Notes: a model not told the origin generated them from the letters alone. Positions 11,666 through 24,272 are shown, counted from the first letter of the stretch. The stretch: 64,000 bases of DNA from Dama dama (GCF_033118175.1 NC_083711.1:46758001-46822000), one strand, 5' to 3'. Numbers and translations are program-made.

Positions 11666-14600
11666 CATATAGTGGATATATCTTAATTTCCTTATTGTCA
11701 GAAGTTAGCTTGCTTCTGATTTTTCTACACAGTGAATAATATTGCAATAAACATTTTCCTAACATAACAACTTCTATCTTTTAAAATATTTAAGAGTGAA
11801 TTTTTAGAGTGATTTTTAACATTTGCTTCCACACTGCTACTTAAAGTGAGCTATGCCAGTTATTACAGCCTCAATATTAAAAAAATGACAAATTTCATCA
11901 CAGCACTATATTAAAAGCTATGTTTTCAACCAATCCAAGAGTAAGGGAGGTCATATACTTAGTTCTAAAACGTTTACATTTCTCTGATTATAAGAAAAGT
12001 TGCCTCCTCCAATATTCTCTTTCATAATGGCAACATGGACAAAAGAGCACCCAAGTTTTTATCAGTTCCCATGATGGTGACCCTTAAAGGGTCCTGACTG
12101 AAAATTTTATCGCAATCATGTGGATCAAAATGTCTGCAAAGCAATACCAACCTTCCTCATCAAATTTTTCTAAGTAGGCTTTCCTTCTCTTTTGTGAAAC
12201 TTTCTACCCGAACTGAGAACTACAAGACTTTTTCTCTAGAAAAGCAGCACATTTCTGGATAGAGGAAAGCTCCATACTCAGAAAAGGTAAACGACTCAAG
12301 GCCCTGGCTCTTATTAAGTTGACAGCTTCTTTCAGGAGCTGGCAGAGTTTTCTCACACCACGTACACTAATGTGAAGAGCAATGAGTCATAACTGTGGAC
12401 TTCAGCAAAACCAAAAGTGCTGCCAAGCATCACAGGTGAGACACACACAGCATACCATGAAATTTCTTTCAAAGATTTTCTGGAAAAGTAAACTTTTTAC
12501 CACTTACAAGATGTCAAAGACTTTTTAATATTTTCCTGTAAGGGTTTACAAATAGGAGTTCTTAGGTAGGGTCAGCATCACATGGCCTAGTTTTATCCAG
12601 TTGAATGACAATGAGAAATGAGACAGGGGTCAATTCCTCACTAACCTGTCTCAAAACATTAGAAAAAACATTCTGAAGGACACCATTTACAGAGACAAAG
12701 CTTTAGCATTTCTCTGTTCTAGTCCACAAATCAGCTTGACCATTTTAGGGTACAAAGATTCACTAAGGTCTTTTGAAATGCATGTGGCCTCTGTACTTTC
12801 CAATGCAACAACCAACCTCGTATGATGCTTCTGCATTAGGAACAAATCTAAGTTAAATGTGGGTACCCATCCAGCTTCTAATGAAAAAAAATTCACAGTA
12901 ATCAATGTATTTTTGTGGTCAACAGATATGAGATGACTTTAGCCTTCCTGAGATCATGTTTTCACAGACCAGGACTTTATCTCACATGAAATTCTTACAT
13001 GGCTCTTAAATCTACTATGGAAAATACCCATAATCATTATGATTAAAGATCACTTCTTTAATTCCTGCCCATAAGTAAAATATTAGTGATGATTTTATTG
13101 TAATAACACTGCTTTCAAATGAAATGAAATAATTTATACTTTAAACTGTTGTAAAATAATAATTTTTTTGACAAACATAACTTTAAAAGAAACTCTAAGA
13201 ATGAAATTTATTTTATTTTTATCAGGGTCACAAATCCCTAAAACATATCAAGAGATTTCATGGAGTCTAAAAGTAACTTAAGTGGCAAAGGTTAATGAAA
13301 GACCAATCAGGGAAGACAAAGACATCTAAGATATCCTACGCATAGCTAGAAAATACTGAAAACTAAATCCACTGGTAAGTAAGACGACTGACCTCAGAGG
13401 AGGAACTCAAAAGCAAAGAAATCATGAATAGGGCAATTTTGGAAAGGAAACACTTTGGTGGAAGAAGTAGGTTAAAAGTAGCAGAGAGATATAGAAACTG
13501 TACGGCAAAGATGGGGATGAAGTCAAATAACAGCAGGAAATTTAGGATCTTGCAAGATATATATATATATATTTTAAAAAAGGGATATACAATCCCTTCT
13601 CTTCTATAGCCTCTTCTCTTGAGGGGAAAAAAAAAGGTAGGAAAGAAAAATTTACTACACTAACAGAAGAGGGCTATCATGAACTTATGATAAACTACAA
13701 AACTTGTAAACTACTGCAAACTGCCAGCACTGTCCACAGAAATACTTATGCATTGTCTTTACCTATTTAAAGAAAAAAAGTAGAAAAAAAATGAGAATCT
13801 CAGCAATTCAGTTTATGGAACCCCCCTAACCCCCGCAAATGATGGTAAAACAGAAGGAAACCGGAACACAACACTAAACTTAATTAAATGTCCTCAAACA
13901 AGCAACTGGGGATATGGCAAAACACCTCGAAACAGAAACTCAAAAACTAAGAACAGAAATGGACAAAAAGCAGGGAAGAAAAAGAGTTGGCTGATCTCAG
14001 AAAAGAAATACAAAACAGTGACAAAATTATGTCAGAAATATTACAAGGTGCACAACAAACAATATTCTAATGAAAATATGATAATAAATGTTGAAGAAAA
14101 GAACAAATACAATGAAAAGGAAACTGAAAAAAGTAAAAAGGATCAGTGAGAGTGTGGCTTAAGTGACTGTGACTGAAACAGCCAAGAAGGCTGTTTTCTT
14201 ACAATTAAGGTATTCTGAAAAGATACACAAGACAAATGGAACAGAAATAACATAAACTATAATGCAAGAAAGTTTTCTAGAATCTAAATAGTGAAAGTGC
14301 TCATTGGATACAGTGAAAACTAACCCGACGATAAACTTCAATACATATCCTTGTAAAACTGTTTGACTTTAAAGGAATCTTTACAGCTTCAATACAAAGA
14401 TTAAATATCTCATAAGGGCAAGAGAGTTCAATTAGTATCAAACTTCTCGAAAGACAACAACAATAACATAAAAAAGTCGGGCAATAATGGAAGAGCATTT
14501 TTTTTTCCAAACTCAAAGAATGAAAAAAAAAAAAACACAAAACCCTCAGAGAATGAACACATGAACCAAAACCTTACATATAAAATCAAACTGATACTCA

Positions 14601-14883
14601 AGGTAAGAAAAAATTTTAAATTAAGCAGCTCTGAACATGCAAGATAACTGTACTCAAGCCTCTTTTAAAGAACCAATCTATTCAAAGATGAACTTCATTC
14701 ATTTAAGATATAATTGGCAGAACTTAAGTAAAAAGACTGCCGGTGAGCATTTAATATATTTAAACAGTGACAAAAGTTGGATGAGTTGAATATTAAGATA
14801 TTATATGATACAGACTATGTGTTATGAATTTTGTTATGTCAGAGTAGAAATGAAGAAAGAAGCAGGCGGGAAAGAGGAAAGAA

Positions 14884-16158
14884 TTAGGTTGGTACAAATG
14901 TAATTACGGTTTCGGACAGTGAATTTTATATCATTATAAATAGGCTCCAACACATCTTTATTAATCAAAATAGGAACCATTACAATCAGCACATTTTTGC
15001 CAATGAGAAATATGCTTGCTTATTCTTGTAGCATAAAAATTAGTGCTTCAGGATTTGATAAACTCTTGGAAAGCATTTTCTGCCTCCTGCTGGTTGTGGA
15101 AGCTTTTTCCCCGCAAAAAGCTGTCCAGATGCTTGAAGAAGTGGTAGTCGGCTGACGAGAGGTCAGGCGAAAATGGTGAATGAGGCAAGACTTTGCAGCC
15201 CAATCCGTTCAGCTTTGGAAGCCCTGGTGTGCGACAGGTGGTCGGGCTTTGTCGTGGAGAGGAAGTGGGCCCTTCTGCTGACCAATGCCGGCTGCAGGCA
15301 CTGCAGTTTTCGGTGCATCTCATCGATTTGCTGAGCATACTTGGTTTTGCCAGGATTCAGAAGGCTGTAGTGGATCAGATCAGCGACAGACCACCAAACA
15401 GTGACCATGAGCTTTTTCTGGTGCAAGTTTGGCTTTAGGAAGTGCTTTGGAGCTTCTTCTCAGTCCAACCACTGGGCTGGTGATCGCCGGCTGTTGTCTG
15501 AAAGCCACTTTGCAAGTCACAATCTGATCAAGAAATGGTTCCTTATTGTTGCACAGAATAAGGGAAGACGACACTTCACAACAACGATTTTTCTGATTTG
15601 TGGTCAGCTCACGAGGCACCCACTTTTTCACCTTTCCAATTTGCTTCAAACGCCAAATGGCCATAGAATGGTCGACATTGAGTTCTTCGGCAACTTCTCG
15701 TATAATTATAGAGGATCAGCTTCGATGATGCTCTCAGTTGGTCATTTTCAACTTCTGATGGCTGGCCACTACGCTCATCCTCAAGGCTCTTGTCTTCTTT
15801 GCAAAACTTCCTGAACCCCCTCTGCGCTCTATGTTTGTTAGCAGTTCCCGGGCCAAATGCGTTGTTGATGTTGCAAGTTGTCCCTCTGCTGCTTTACGAC
15901 CCATTTTGAACTCAAATATAAGAAAACCACTTAAATTTGCTTTTTTGTCTAACATCATTTCCACAGTTTAAAATACATATAAAATACATAGCAAGCAATA
16001 AGTCATTAGCCAAAAGAAAAAAAAAAAAAAACCACAGAGAAAGACATGTAGTAAAATGAGGTATAACATAACCATATTTATTTACTTAAGAATGTATTCA
16101 ATATCAAATGGTAAATGTCAACAAGGCAAAAATCACAATTACTTTTGCACTAACGTAA
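14884..16158 (-). mobile_element. Full-length mariner element (Hsmar1-like)
   Basis: This is a 1275-bp element with imperfect terminal inverted repeats of about 30 bp: ttaggttggtacaaatgtaa at the left, and the complement of tacttttgcactaacgtaa at the right. TA dinucleotides lie at both ends, as expected for Tc1/mariner. The length is close to Hsmar1 (about 1.29 kb). The transposase frame runs on the minus strand. It lies in DCBLD2 intron 2, in the same orientation as the gene. Confidence 0.92.
15048..15964 (-). pseudogene. Broken mariner transposase
   Basis: The reading starts MEMMLDKK with FEFKMGRKAAE and passes through IIREVAEELNVDHSMA, an N-terminal helix-turn-helix region typical of mariner transposases. 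It then shifts frame at least three times before the end near the left TIR. The D,D34D catalytic triad is partly gone: the segment after IVTC that should hold the first Asp is altered by a small deletion, HDKARP keeps the second Asp (HDN in the family), and SPDLSSADYHFF keeps the third. The closest relative I recognise is the transposase half of human SETMAR. This copy cannot make an active enzyme. Confidence 0.9.
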
Positions 16159-17149
16159 TAGAACAGTTTACTGAATGTTATATGAATAAAAGACAGGAGT
16201 TACAGGCAACTGGTAGGAATGAAAAGACACCATGAAAAATAGACAAATCAGATAAAAGACGAAGTCAGTGGGATTAGAGGCATTTAAGAACATAAAATTG
16301 AAAGAAAAAAAAGCAAAATTGGAAGGTAATACTTAAAACTACAAAGCTTATGAGTTTAAATATAGATGAAAAGAAAACAATACAAAGAGATAAACACAGC
16401 AAATATAAAACACATGACTGATTATACCTTAAAATAACATGATTAAGACAAAAAAAATTACAGTTTTATAAACAGATAAAACAGGTCTTAGCTTTAATTA
16501 TTTTAAAACAATATTTTCAATTTGGTTCATAAAATGAGACCCTCAAGTATGTTATATGTAAGAAATACATCCCAAACAAAATGATTCTGCAAGGCTAAAA
16601 GGAAAGGAATGAGCAAAGACAGGAATGCCAAGCAAATGAATGTAAAAAGAGATAAGGAGGAAGGTGTCTATGTGATACTAATATCAGACAAAGAAAAATG
16701 CAAACTCAAAAGTACTAAATATGACAAAGGAGAAACTTTTTAATGCTAGAAGTCACGATTTAAAATGAAGACATTATAATTATGAATAGCTATGCAACAA
16801 CATTGCAATCACCTTTATAAAAGTAAAAACCCAAAGATATGCCGAAAGAAAAAGGACAGTAGAAACAGATCAAGTAAACAAAAATAAAGATATGAAAACC
16901 TAAACAGCATAATAAGATACTTTGGAGGCATATTAAACTTTATATCTTACTATTAGAGAATAAACCTTCCTCTCAAGCATACATGAGACAGTCACAAAAA
17001 AAGATATCTTAGGTTATACATAAAATAAAAGCAAGTTCCATAAAGTAGAATATTACAATTTTTCTAAGCACAATGCAATAAAACTAAACAACTATTAACA
17101 TTAACAGTATGTGTACAATGTTTCTTTTAATACTAACCACCTGAGGACC

Positions 17150-17376
17150 AACTTAGAGGCAGTGAGCTGATACTGTCAATCTAAAGCAGCACCGTGGAGA
17201 ACTTGGCTCAGACAGTACTTTTGGGGCCTGTCCTATGTACTCAAGGGCACAAAACAGCACCTCCTAGATGCCAGTAACACTGCCTTCTCCCCCAGTGGGA
17301 CAACCAAAAATGTCTCCAGACATCTCCAGTGTCCCCTTGGAAGGCAAAATGACAAACTTTTGAGAACACTGTCCAA
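17150..17376 (-). mobile_element. MER20-like DNA transposon remnant
   Basis: The motif string ctcctagatgccagtaacac, gacaaccaaaaatgtctcca, gacatctccagtgtcccctt and the right end aaacttttgagaacactg matches the non-autonomous hAT element I know as MER20. The family name is from memory. Confidence 0.65.
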
Positions 17377-17765
17377 AGAGAGAATGACAAAGCTCTCAAA
17401 AAGAAAAGTCAGTTGACTGAGGTTTACAGAGTTAAATTAACCATGAGGCTGAAGCTAAATACAAGAGTTACAGGTCCAGCTAGGATTTATAGAGAGAGAA
17501 GGATAAGGATCAGGATAATTTGTAATAGAAATCCGAGCGAGTTAATGAAGGCAGATATTACCTCTGGGTGGTTAGCTTTCATATAGTTGTGTTTGTTGTA
17601 TAAAAAGTTTGTCTCTCTTATGTATGTGCATCAGTTAACATATTTTAGTCACTGTAGAAAAATAGATTTTTCAGGGTTGACATTTGTTTTGATTGGTCAA
17701 TATCTATGTTGAAACTACTATTAAATATTTTAAACTGGCTGCAAAGAAAAAATAATGTCAAAATA

Positions 17766-17872
17766 GGGAGTTCCCTGGTGGCCTGGTTGTTAGGATTATG
17801 GGCTTTCACTCTTGTGGCCCAGATTTAGTCCCTGATCAGGGAAATGAGCCACATGGCCCAAAAAACAAGGTT
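17766..17872 (+). mobile_element. CHR-type tRNA SINE
   Basis: The head reads gggagttccctggtggcctg, followed by gctttcactcttgtggccca and cctgatcagggaaatgagcc. This is typical of short cetartiodactyl CHR SINEs with an A-rich end. Confidence 0.82.
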
Positions 17873-17992
17873 ATTTCAAAATAGATAGCTAAAAGGAAAA
17901 AGTTAATCTTTACTAGAAAGCTGCTAGTTTCCACAGCCTACGGTAAGTGGACCACACAGTAAAAAAATTAAGGAGTAATGTCACCACCACCA

Positions 17993-18165
17993 TGCGTGTA
18001 CGCTCAGTCAGGTCCTACTCTTTGCAACCCCATGGACTGTAGCCTGCCATGCTCCTCTGTTAATGGAATTTTCCAGGCAAGAAATACTGGAGCGGGTTTG
18101 CAATTTCCTATTCCAGGGGATTTTCCCAACCCAGGGATAGAAACCATGTCTCTTGTGTCTCGTGT
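17993..18165 (-). mobile_element. Bov-tA SINE, head truncated
   Basis: This is a minus-orientation Bov-A tail and core, more diverged than most copies here, ending at the start of the head (accatgtctcttgtgtct). Confidence 0.85.
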
Positions 18166-18231
18166 ACTGGCTGGATACCTGTTAATACCTGCCAATAGGT
18201 ACCTACTAATAGCTGGTATCTATTACTCTAT

Positions 18232-18415
18232 GGCCTAGTGGTTGAGGTTACGGACTTTGCTGTTAGCCAGACCTCAATTCAAGTCCCAACTCTGCCTATA
18301 CGACTTTGGGCAAGTTGCTTACCTTTTTAAAATCTTCTATTTATCTGTTTTATGGGAATAATGAGCAGGATTCTTGCAAGACTCAATACAATCAAGCATG
18401 CCAAGGGCTTAGAGT
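18232..18415 (+). mobile_element. MIR SINE
   Basis: Plus-orientation MIR: tagtggttgaggttacggac head, caagtcccaactctgcctat, then tttgggcaagttgcttacct. The next MIR follows directly, in the same orientation. Confidence 0.82.
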
Positions 18416-18419
18416 AAGT

Positions 18420-18655
18420 GACACCAATTCTGGAGCCAGGCTGCTTAGGTTTGATCTCCACACAGCAATCCGCCAGCTGTGTGACCTTGGGCAACTTAGC
18501 CTCTCTGGGCTGCAGTTCTCTCATCAGTAAATGGGGTGATAAAAGTACCTATCTCAAGAGTTCTTGTGAAGACTACATAAGTTAATTGACAAAAGTGATT
18601 TGAATAGTTCCTGGCACATAGCAGGCACTGCATGCATGGTAGTTATTTTCATTAT
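18420..18655 (+). mobile_element. MIR SINE, near full length
   Basis: A second plus-orientation MIR with clear segments: tgtgtgaccttgggcaactt, cagtaaatggggtgataaaa and ctggcacatagcaggcactg. Together with its neighbour it makes a head-to-tail MIR pair. Confidence 0.88.
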
Positions 18656-20339
18656 TAAACTGAGCCTCTACAGAATAACAAATCAGAAAATATTAGAAAT
18701 CATTATTATCATTGCATACCTAGTATCATCACTACAGCTTTTTCAAGAGGTTTGATGGTAAAGAGAAAGAATATATTTACTTTTTCTCTTAAACAAGGAA
18801 GACCTAAGCATCTTATAGAGAAAGGAGACAAACAATACAGAAAGAGAAACTTCTCTGAAAATGTAATAGACACAGAATCATTTACGAGATGAAGCCCTGA
18901 GGCTTCAGTTTCCCTCTTTGTAAATATCATTTGAAGAATCTAAGAGACACAATTTTTAAAGATACTTTGGATGAAGGTTTAAGACAGAATATATATCTTT
19001 AAATATACCTTTGAACACATAGACACATATTTACATTTCTTCTACAAAATGCATTTTCCTTTAATAGCTACTTGGTTTTAAAATATTTACCTTCTCTTTT
19101 AGAGATCTACCCACAAACTCCTTCATCTCCCCAGAAGTTCATTTAAAATGGAAATTTTAAGCAAATAATACAATATACAATAATAATAAGCAAATATACA
19201 ATAGAGAGGGAAAAGGTTACAAGTAAGCAAAGGTTTTTCTTTTAAATATTTGTTTTTAAATTTCACGTTTGGACTAATTATCAACAATATCCATCAGGGA
19301 AATGATGCTAGTAGATGTCTATGGACCAAAATAAAACATTGGCGTTATATATTTATATATGTATAAAAGTTAAGATTAACAACAAATGAATTTAATTTTC
19401 ACCTCTATGATTGTGGGGCAACTATAAAGCAACCACTATGTTTCAGATATCAAGGATTAAAGAATAATCAAAATGGAAAAGCCACAATGAAAATTTCTCA
19501 TTCCAACAAAATCTGCCTATAAAAGGAACAGATCTGGAAAGCCAGTCTTAACTCTATCATTAAACACATTCTTTTTGTCAGTGAAAATGAGTACCACTAC
19601 ACTAATTTCACAAAGATTTCTGGACAGTCTAGCTACTTAGAAAGTTGTTATATAGTATCATAATAAACTCATATGTTTAAATAATATTACATATTACTGC
19701 CCACTCTTTAAATAAAATAGAAAATAACCATGTAAAACAAAAGTGCTTTAATCAATTAAGTCACATTCTAATGATTTACAATTTAAAAAGTGATTCCTTG
19801 AGAAAGCATTCCTTTCGCTTTCTTTTCTTCATTATTCCTTAATACCATCTCTCAGGGGAGAAAAGTCCCTAAAATTAACACCTACAGGGGGGAAAAAAAT
19901 CTAAGCTTTATACCAAAGTAGGAACCATATTTATAGGAAAATGCAGCTCATTTGAAGCTGCCTCTGTTCAAAAGGGACCCTGAAAAAAGGTAACACAGAA
20001 AACAGGACTATTTACCATTGTCACTGGAATCTTATGCCTACATATATTTGTTTCTATCCTGTAATTCCTGGCACATCTACCTAATCAGAATATTAAACAG
20101 TTTTTCTTGAATGACCTTTATTTCTCTGCTAGTCAGGAAAGTTACTTTTCTACCCCCGCACCTCAAACAGCTCCTCAAATGGAGGACCAGAGGACATATG
20201 GTAGGTGGAGATGGAATGGGTAGGGAGGTGGAGTGGAGCAGAACTCAAGTCCAACAGGAATCATCACTCAGTCCCCCTGACCTTTCTGCATCTTCCCACT
20301 CACCTGTGTGAAGAGATAGCAAGGGAAAACAAAGCCCAC

Positions 20340-20465
20340 GGAAATAAGGGAGAGCTGAGCACTGTGAAGTGCTTCATTTAATCTTCCTACAGTACAGGTG
20401 ATGACTCTGCCCTGCAGAAAGGATTCCCAGCAAGTAGGTCCTAGGACTGGGATGAGAACCTGGTG
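20340..20465 (-). mobile_element. Probable MIR fragment
   Basis: Weak similarity to the minus-orientation MIR core (gtgcttcatttaatcttcct, then aggactgggatgagaacctg). It is too diverged to be certain. Confidence 0.45.
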
Positions 20466-20554
20466 AGTGATTTAAAACCTATGCTCCATTTCTTTCCCAT
20501 GTCACTCTTCCTCTCTAGCAGCATGACCCTATTGTCCAAATACATAATCCTCTT

Positions 20555-21235
20555 GTGTTCTTTTTTTAATAAAAAGTACTTTCATTATGGAAATTTTCAA
20601 AAAAACCTCAAAGTAGAGAGATGCACTCCCATGTGCCCAGTGAGCCCTCCTGGTTTCACCTGCCCTCTTCCTACCACTTTTTTCTCTGACCTATTTAAAA
20701 ACAAATCCAAGACATTTTGTTTGAACTTCAGAATGTCTCTAACAAACCAGATCTTGAACAAACCAATATAACGTTACCATACCCTCAAAAAATTATTCCT
20801 GAGTATTGCTGTATGCCCAATTACTCTTATCTTACCCTAAAACTTCTCTGCTTATCTTAAAAATGTCTTCTTGCAATCAATTTGGATCAAGATCCAAACA
20901 AAATCACAAGGTCCACACATTACTTTTGGAAGACCTATCTGTCTAATGCATGCCAGTTATCTTGATCTCCTTCCTTTTCTTTTTTAAAAAATGCCACTTA
21001 CATGTAGTCTTTATGGTTGATAGAATGTGTTTCTCTAGCCCCTTTATTTCCTATAAACTGCTAAGGGCTTGATCAGATCGTGGTTCACTTTTTTCATCGC
21101 TGTCTCAAAGATGCTCAGGTGGACTGCTGACTCCCTACTGCATCACCTCAGGAGGCAGTTAATATCCAGACGCCTTCTATTACTGTTACAGGGATAGATA
21201 GTTCCTCAGGCGATTTGAGTTTCTAAAAGCTTATC
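20555..21235 (+). mobile_element. Ancient interspersed repeat, family not named
   Basis: The order of segments (aaagtagagagatgcactcc, tgtgcccagtgagccctcct, aggtccacacattacttttg, cccctttatttcctataaac, aggaggcagttaatatccag) matches an old mammalian repeat I have seen in many genomes. I cannot name it with confidence. It may be a LINE 3' end. It shows no coding potential. Confidence 0.5.
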
Positions 21236-21605
21236 CAAGACCATATATTCAAGGCAATATGCACATGGTGACCAAGAACCCAGATTAATTAAGAGCTGCC
21301 TGGGAGACAACAGTGGTTAAAACTCAACAGACCAGGAACTGTTCCTCTTGGTAGGTTGAAAAGTGGGGAAGAGATGAAGGGTTCGACTAGAGATGGGGAG
21401 GAGCCCAGGAGATGAACACGATGCTCAAAAGAACAAGATACGAAGTTCCAGTTATAGTTTTAAAAGACATTTTACACACCTGTGTCAGTAAGTCTTTCCA
21501 AATAAAGTCAGAGAATTTTAGAGTCGTTAATTTTATGATGTTAATTCGCCAAGACAGTCTTAGGAATTTTTCTACCTTTCCTGCTAAAGAGAAGGGTGCT
21601 GATCT

Positions 21606-21790
21606 CTAAGCCAAAGGTTCTCAACTGGACCTCAAAGTATATTCTCCTGGGAAGCTTTAAAAATCCCAAGGTGTGGGTCCCACCCAATCCTGATTCAACT
21701 GCTGTAGGTTGGAGACCAGAGACCTGGTATTATTTAAAAGTCTATCCAGGTGACTCTAAAATGCAGCTGTAATTGAGAACCACTGTTCTT
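21606..21790 (+). mobile_element. MER5A-like hAT-Charlie element
   Basis: About 180 bp with inverted ends (aaaggttctcaactgg at the left, attgagaaccactgtt at the right) and internal gggtcccacccaatcctgat and tatccaggtgactctaaaat. Size, ends and interior fit a full-length MER5A copy. Confidence 0.75.
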
Positions 21791-21799
21791 AGCTAAAAA

Positions 21800-22025
21800 T
21801 AAAGACAACAGCAGCTAGTATTTACTAAGCAAATACTATGTGTCAGGTACCATTCTAAGCACTTCACATGTACTAGTCTCATTTGCTATATAACAGCTGA
21901 GGAAAGAGAGATCAGGTAACTTTCCTGAGGACACAGAGCAAGCTAAAAGCAGAGTTAGTGCTTTACTAACAGGAAGTTTGAATCCAAAACCCGTACTCTT
22001 AATTACCATGATATACTGACTCCTA
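21800..22025 (-). mobile_element. MIR SINE
   Basis: This is a minus-orientation MIR: tactatgtgtcaggtaccat, agctgaggaaagagagatca, acacagagcaagctaaaagc. It lies about 310 bp on the intronic side of the exon 2 donor. Confidence 0.82.
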
Positions 22026-22333
22026 AGCATGACTTATATTTAACTGCAGATAAAATCATCAAAGAAAAAAACCAATACAAAAAGATAATTAACTTCCTCC
22101 TCCTTAGAAGCAGTAGAGTGGTATCTTGTTACAAAGGAACCAACACAAGCTTATTAGAAAAGTGGACAAGACAGAGAAGAATCTTCTCTTCCCAAAAGAA
22201 GATTCAAATTTAAGATTTCCAGACATTTCAATAATTTCCCACATATCCTATGGAGCACAGTTAATCAGTGGTAAGCATCTAATACGGCTTCAGTTTTAAA
22301 ACTCTGGGCACGGATATATCGAAAATGTCCTAC

Positions 22334-22561
22334 CTATTTCGGTTCTACTAACTCCAATTCCGTTGTAAATTCTCAAGTAATTAAAGTGGCAAGAATCAGA
22401 ATCTTCGATGTCAAAGTCACCAAATTTGATGCGCACTCTCTCTCCCGTCTTTACACGGATCTCCCATTCGCAAACAGTGCTGTTAGGGTAGGTGTGTGGG
22501 TAATTTATAGATGTCAGGGTTCCGCTTTCAGGGCCTAGTACAGTATGTCCACATCCATCAC
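22334..22561 (-). CDS. DCBLD2: DCBLD2 exon 2 (first part of CUB domain)
   Basis: This is a 228-nt exon, phase 1 at both ends. The acceptor is a pyrimidine-rich tract ending TTTTTTAAG|G and the donor is ATAG|GTAGGA. Translated residues run from about 73 to 148 of the protein and read DGCGHTVLGPESGTLTSINY at the start. Three of the four CUB cysteines are visible: C76 (DGCGH), C103 (TVCEWEI) and C130 (SDSCHF). Acidic residues before LRIYNG fit a calcium-binding CUB subtype. N99-S-T is a candidate N-glycosylation site. CUB domains mediate extracellular protein contacts. I know the human sequence well enough to say this is the same exon with few substitutions, for example YPHTYP where human has YPQTYP. 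The protein family is certain. The paralogue DCBLD1 is excluded by the match of exon 1 and of this exon to DCBLD2. Confidence 0.97.
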
Positions 22562-23058
22562 CTTAAAAAAAAGAAAAAGTTAAAGAAGTGATATATTATT
22601 CTTTACATCTTTAACTTACACTATAAATAATCAGCATTTTGTGAATATTTTAAAACATGTATGACATCAGATACTTTATACCAACCGCCAATACCTCCCA
22701 TATACAAGATAAACTAGATGACATGGTTCTTGGTAAATATACTTGTGTGAGCCAGGAGAAGCCAGGTTAGGTCAAAACAATCAATGGTTAGCTTTATGAG
22801 TTCAAAGAACTTTCCAATCAGAATAAACAGAAGTAAACATAACTTAGTAACAATTATACCATATTTATATATACATATCATAATAAATCCAATCTTTAAG
22901 AGTATTAATTCACAGTAATTGTTCAAAATAAATAAAACTATAAAAATAAATCTACATGATCAGCTTCACCTATTTACTTACAAACACCACAAGCCTCTTC
23001 TAAAATCTCTGTGAGAAGTTGAATGATTTCTAAAAATACTTAAGCTATACAAAAGACT

Positions 23059-23190
23059 GGGGCTTCCCAGGTGGCACAAGTGGTAGAAGAACCTGCCTGC
23101 CAATGCAGGGGACTTAAGAGATGGGGGTTCGACCCCTGGGTGGGGAAGATCCCCTGGAGGAGGGCACAGCAACCCTTCACATCTTGGGAG
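23059..23190 (+). mobile_element. Bov-tA SINE, 3'-truncated
   Basis: A tRNA-like head (ggggcttcccaggtggcaca, gggttcgacccctgggt) and the first part of the core. The copy breaks off after aacccttcacatcttggg, so the usual Bov-A 3' end is missing. Confidence 0.85.
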
Positions 23191-23710
23191 CTGCATTATT
23201 TGTTCCAGAAATTCCCTCAGCAAATGAATATGGAAACCTAGCTAACTTAACACATTGTAAAACTCCAATATCTGCATTCTTCCCTTTATCATAAAATGTG
23301 CTATTTCACTGAGCACCTGGAAAGAGACAACAATACTGATTAAAAAGTTTCAGCTGCTGCTCCAATTGTATCATTTAGCATTCCTTAATGATGAGATTCA
23401 AATAAATGCCTAATAGGAAAATGAATACATCCATTCAAAATGATAGTATTTTCTCCTTCAAAAGAGCAGTTTATAATCACCTTTTGGAATAGTTTAGAAC
23501 TTAGGGGAAAAAAAACACTATTAAAAGTGACACTTCTGAGTTTTAACCTCAATATGAATACAGATAAATTTAAGAAAATTTTCTATTATCTTGATTTTTT
23601 ATTTTTAAGAGCAATGCAGGGCTGATTTTATTTATTAGAACAGAGTTTTAAAAGTCTATGAATAAGAACATAGTATCTAACAAGTAGCAGTTGTAAAATA
23701 AATGTTTATT

Positions 23711-24035
23711 TGCAAGGAGATCCAACCAGTCCATCCTAAAGGAAATCAGTCCTGAATATTCTTTAGAAGGACTGATGCTGAAGCTGAAACTGCAATACTG
23801 TGGCCACCTGAAGCGAAGAGCTGACTCATTTGAAAAGACCCTGATGTTGGGAAAGATTGAGGGCAGGAGGAGAAGGGGATGACAGAGGATGAGATGGTTG
23901 GATGGCATCACCAACTCCATGGACATGAGTTTGAGTAAACTCCTGGAGCTGGTGATGGACAGGGAGGCCTGGCGTGCTGCAGTCCATAGGGGTCGCAAAG
24001 AGTTGGACACGACTGAACAACTGAACTGAGCTGAA
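23711..24035 (+). mobile_element. BovB LINE 3' end
   Basis: About 325 bp of the BovB 3' end in plus orientation (caaggagatccaaccagtcc, ggactgatgctgaagctgaa, gttggacacgactgaac), ending in ctgaactgagctgaat. It is severely 5'-truncated, as is usual for BovB, and carries only the very end of the RT frame. Confidence 0.92.
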
Positions 24036-24272
24036 TGAATAAAGAAACTGTACATTAACCTATGAAAAAGTTATCTCTAACTAGTCCCAAAACTAGCTTC
24101 AAGGAAGGAACAACAACTCTGTACCTAGATTCTGAGGACAATACTTAATATCTTGCTAATAAAGAAATTTTACTCTCAAATCCACATTAGTATTGTTACT
24201 TAATCTACTGAGGTCAATGCCAACATCTGGCTTCTTAAATCAATCTCTCTCTGTTGGTAGCTTTTAACCACC

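Larger units (their letters stand above)
8812..22333 (-). other. DCBLD2: DCBLD2 intron 2 (about 13.5 kb)
   Basis: The intron is bounded by the exon 2 donor and the exon 3 acceptor. Stretches where I see nothing beyond AT-rich intronic sequence: 8812-9619, 9832-9992, 10736-10914, 11666-14883, 16159-17150, 17377-17765, 17873-17992, 18656-20339, 21236-21605 and 22026-22333. The 11666-14883 stretch carries several A-runs and a short (AT)n near 13558. It has the texture of degraded repeats, but I cannot name any. Confidence 0.95.

Noticed and set aside
11670..11760. Possible minus-orientation L1 tail after the old L1
   Set aside because: A short attgcaataaacattttcct-like match only, too weak to separate from chance.
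15193..15814. Plus-strand open frames over the mariner
   Set aside because: They are antisense to the transposase frame.
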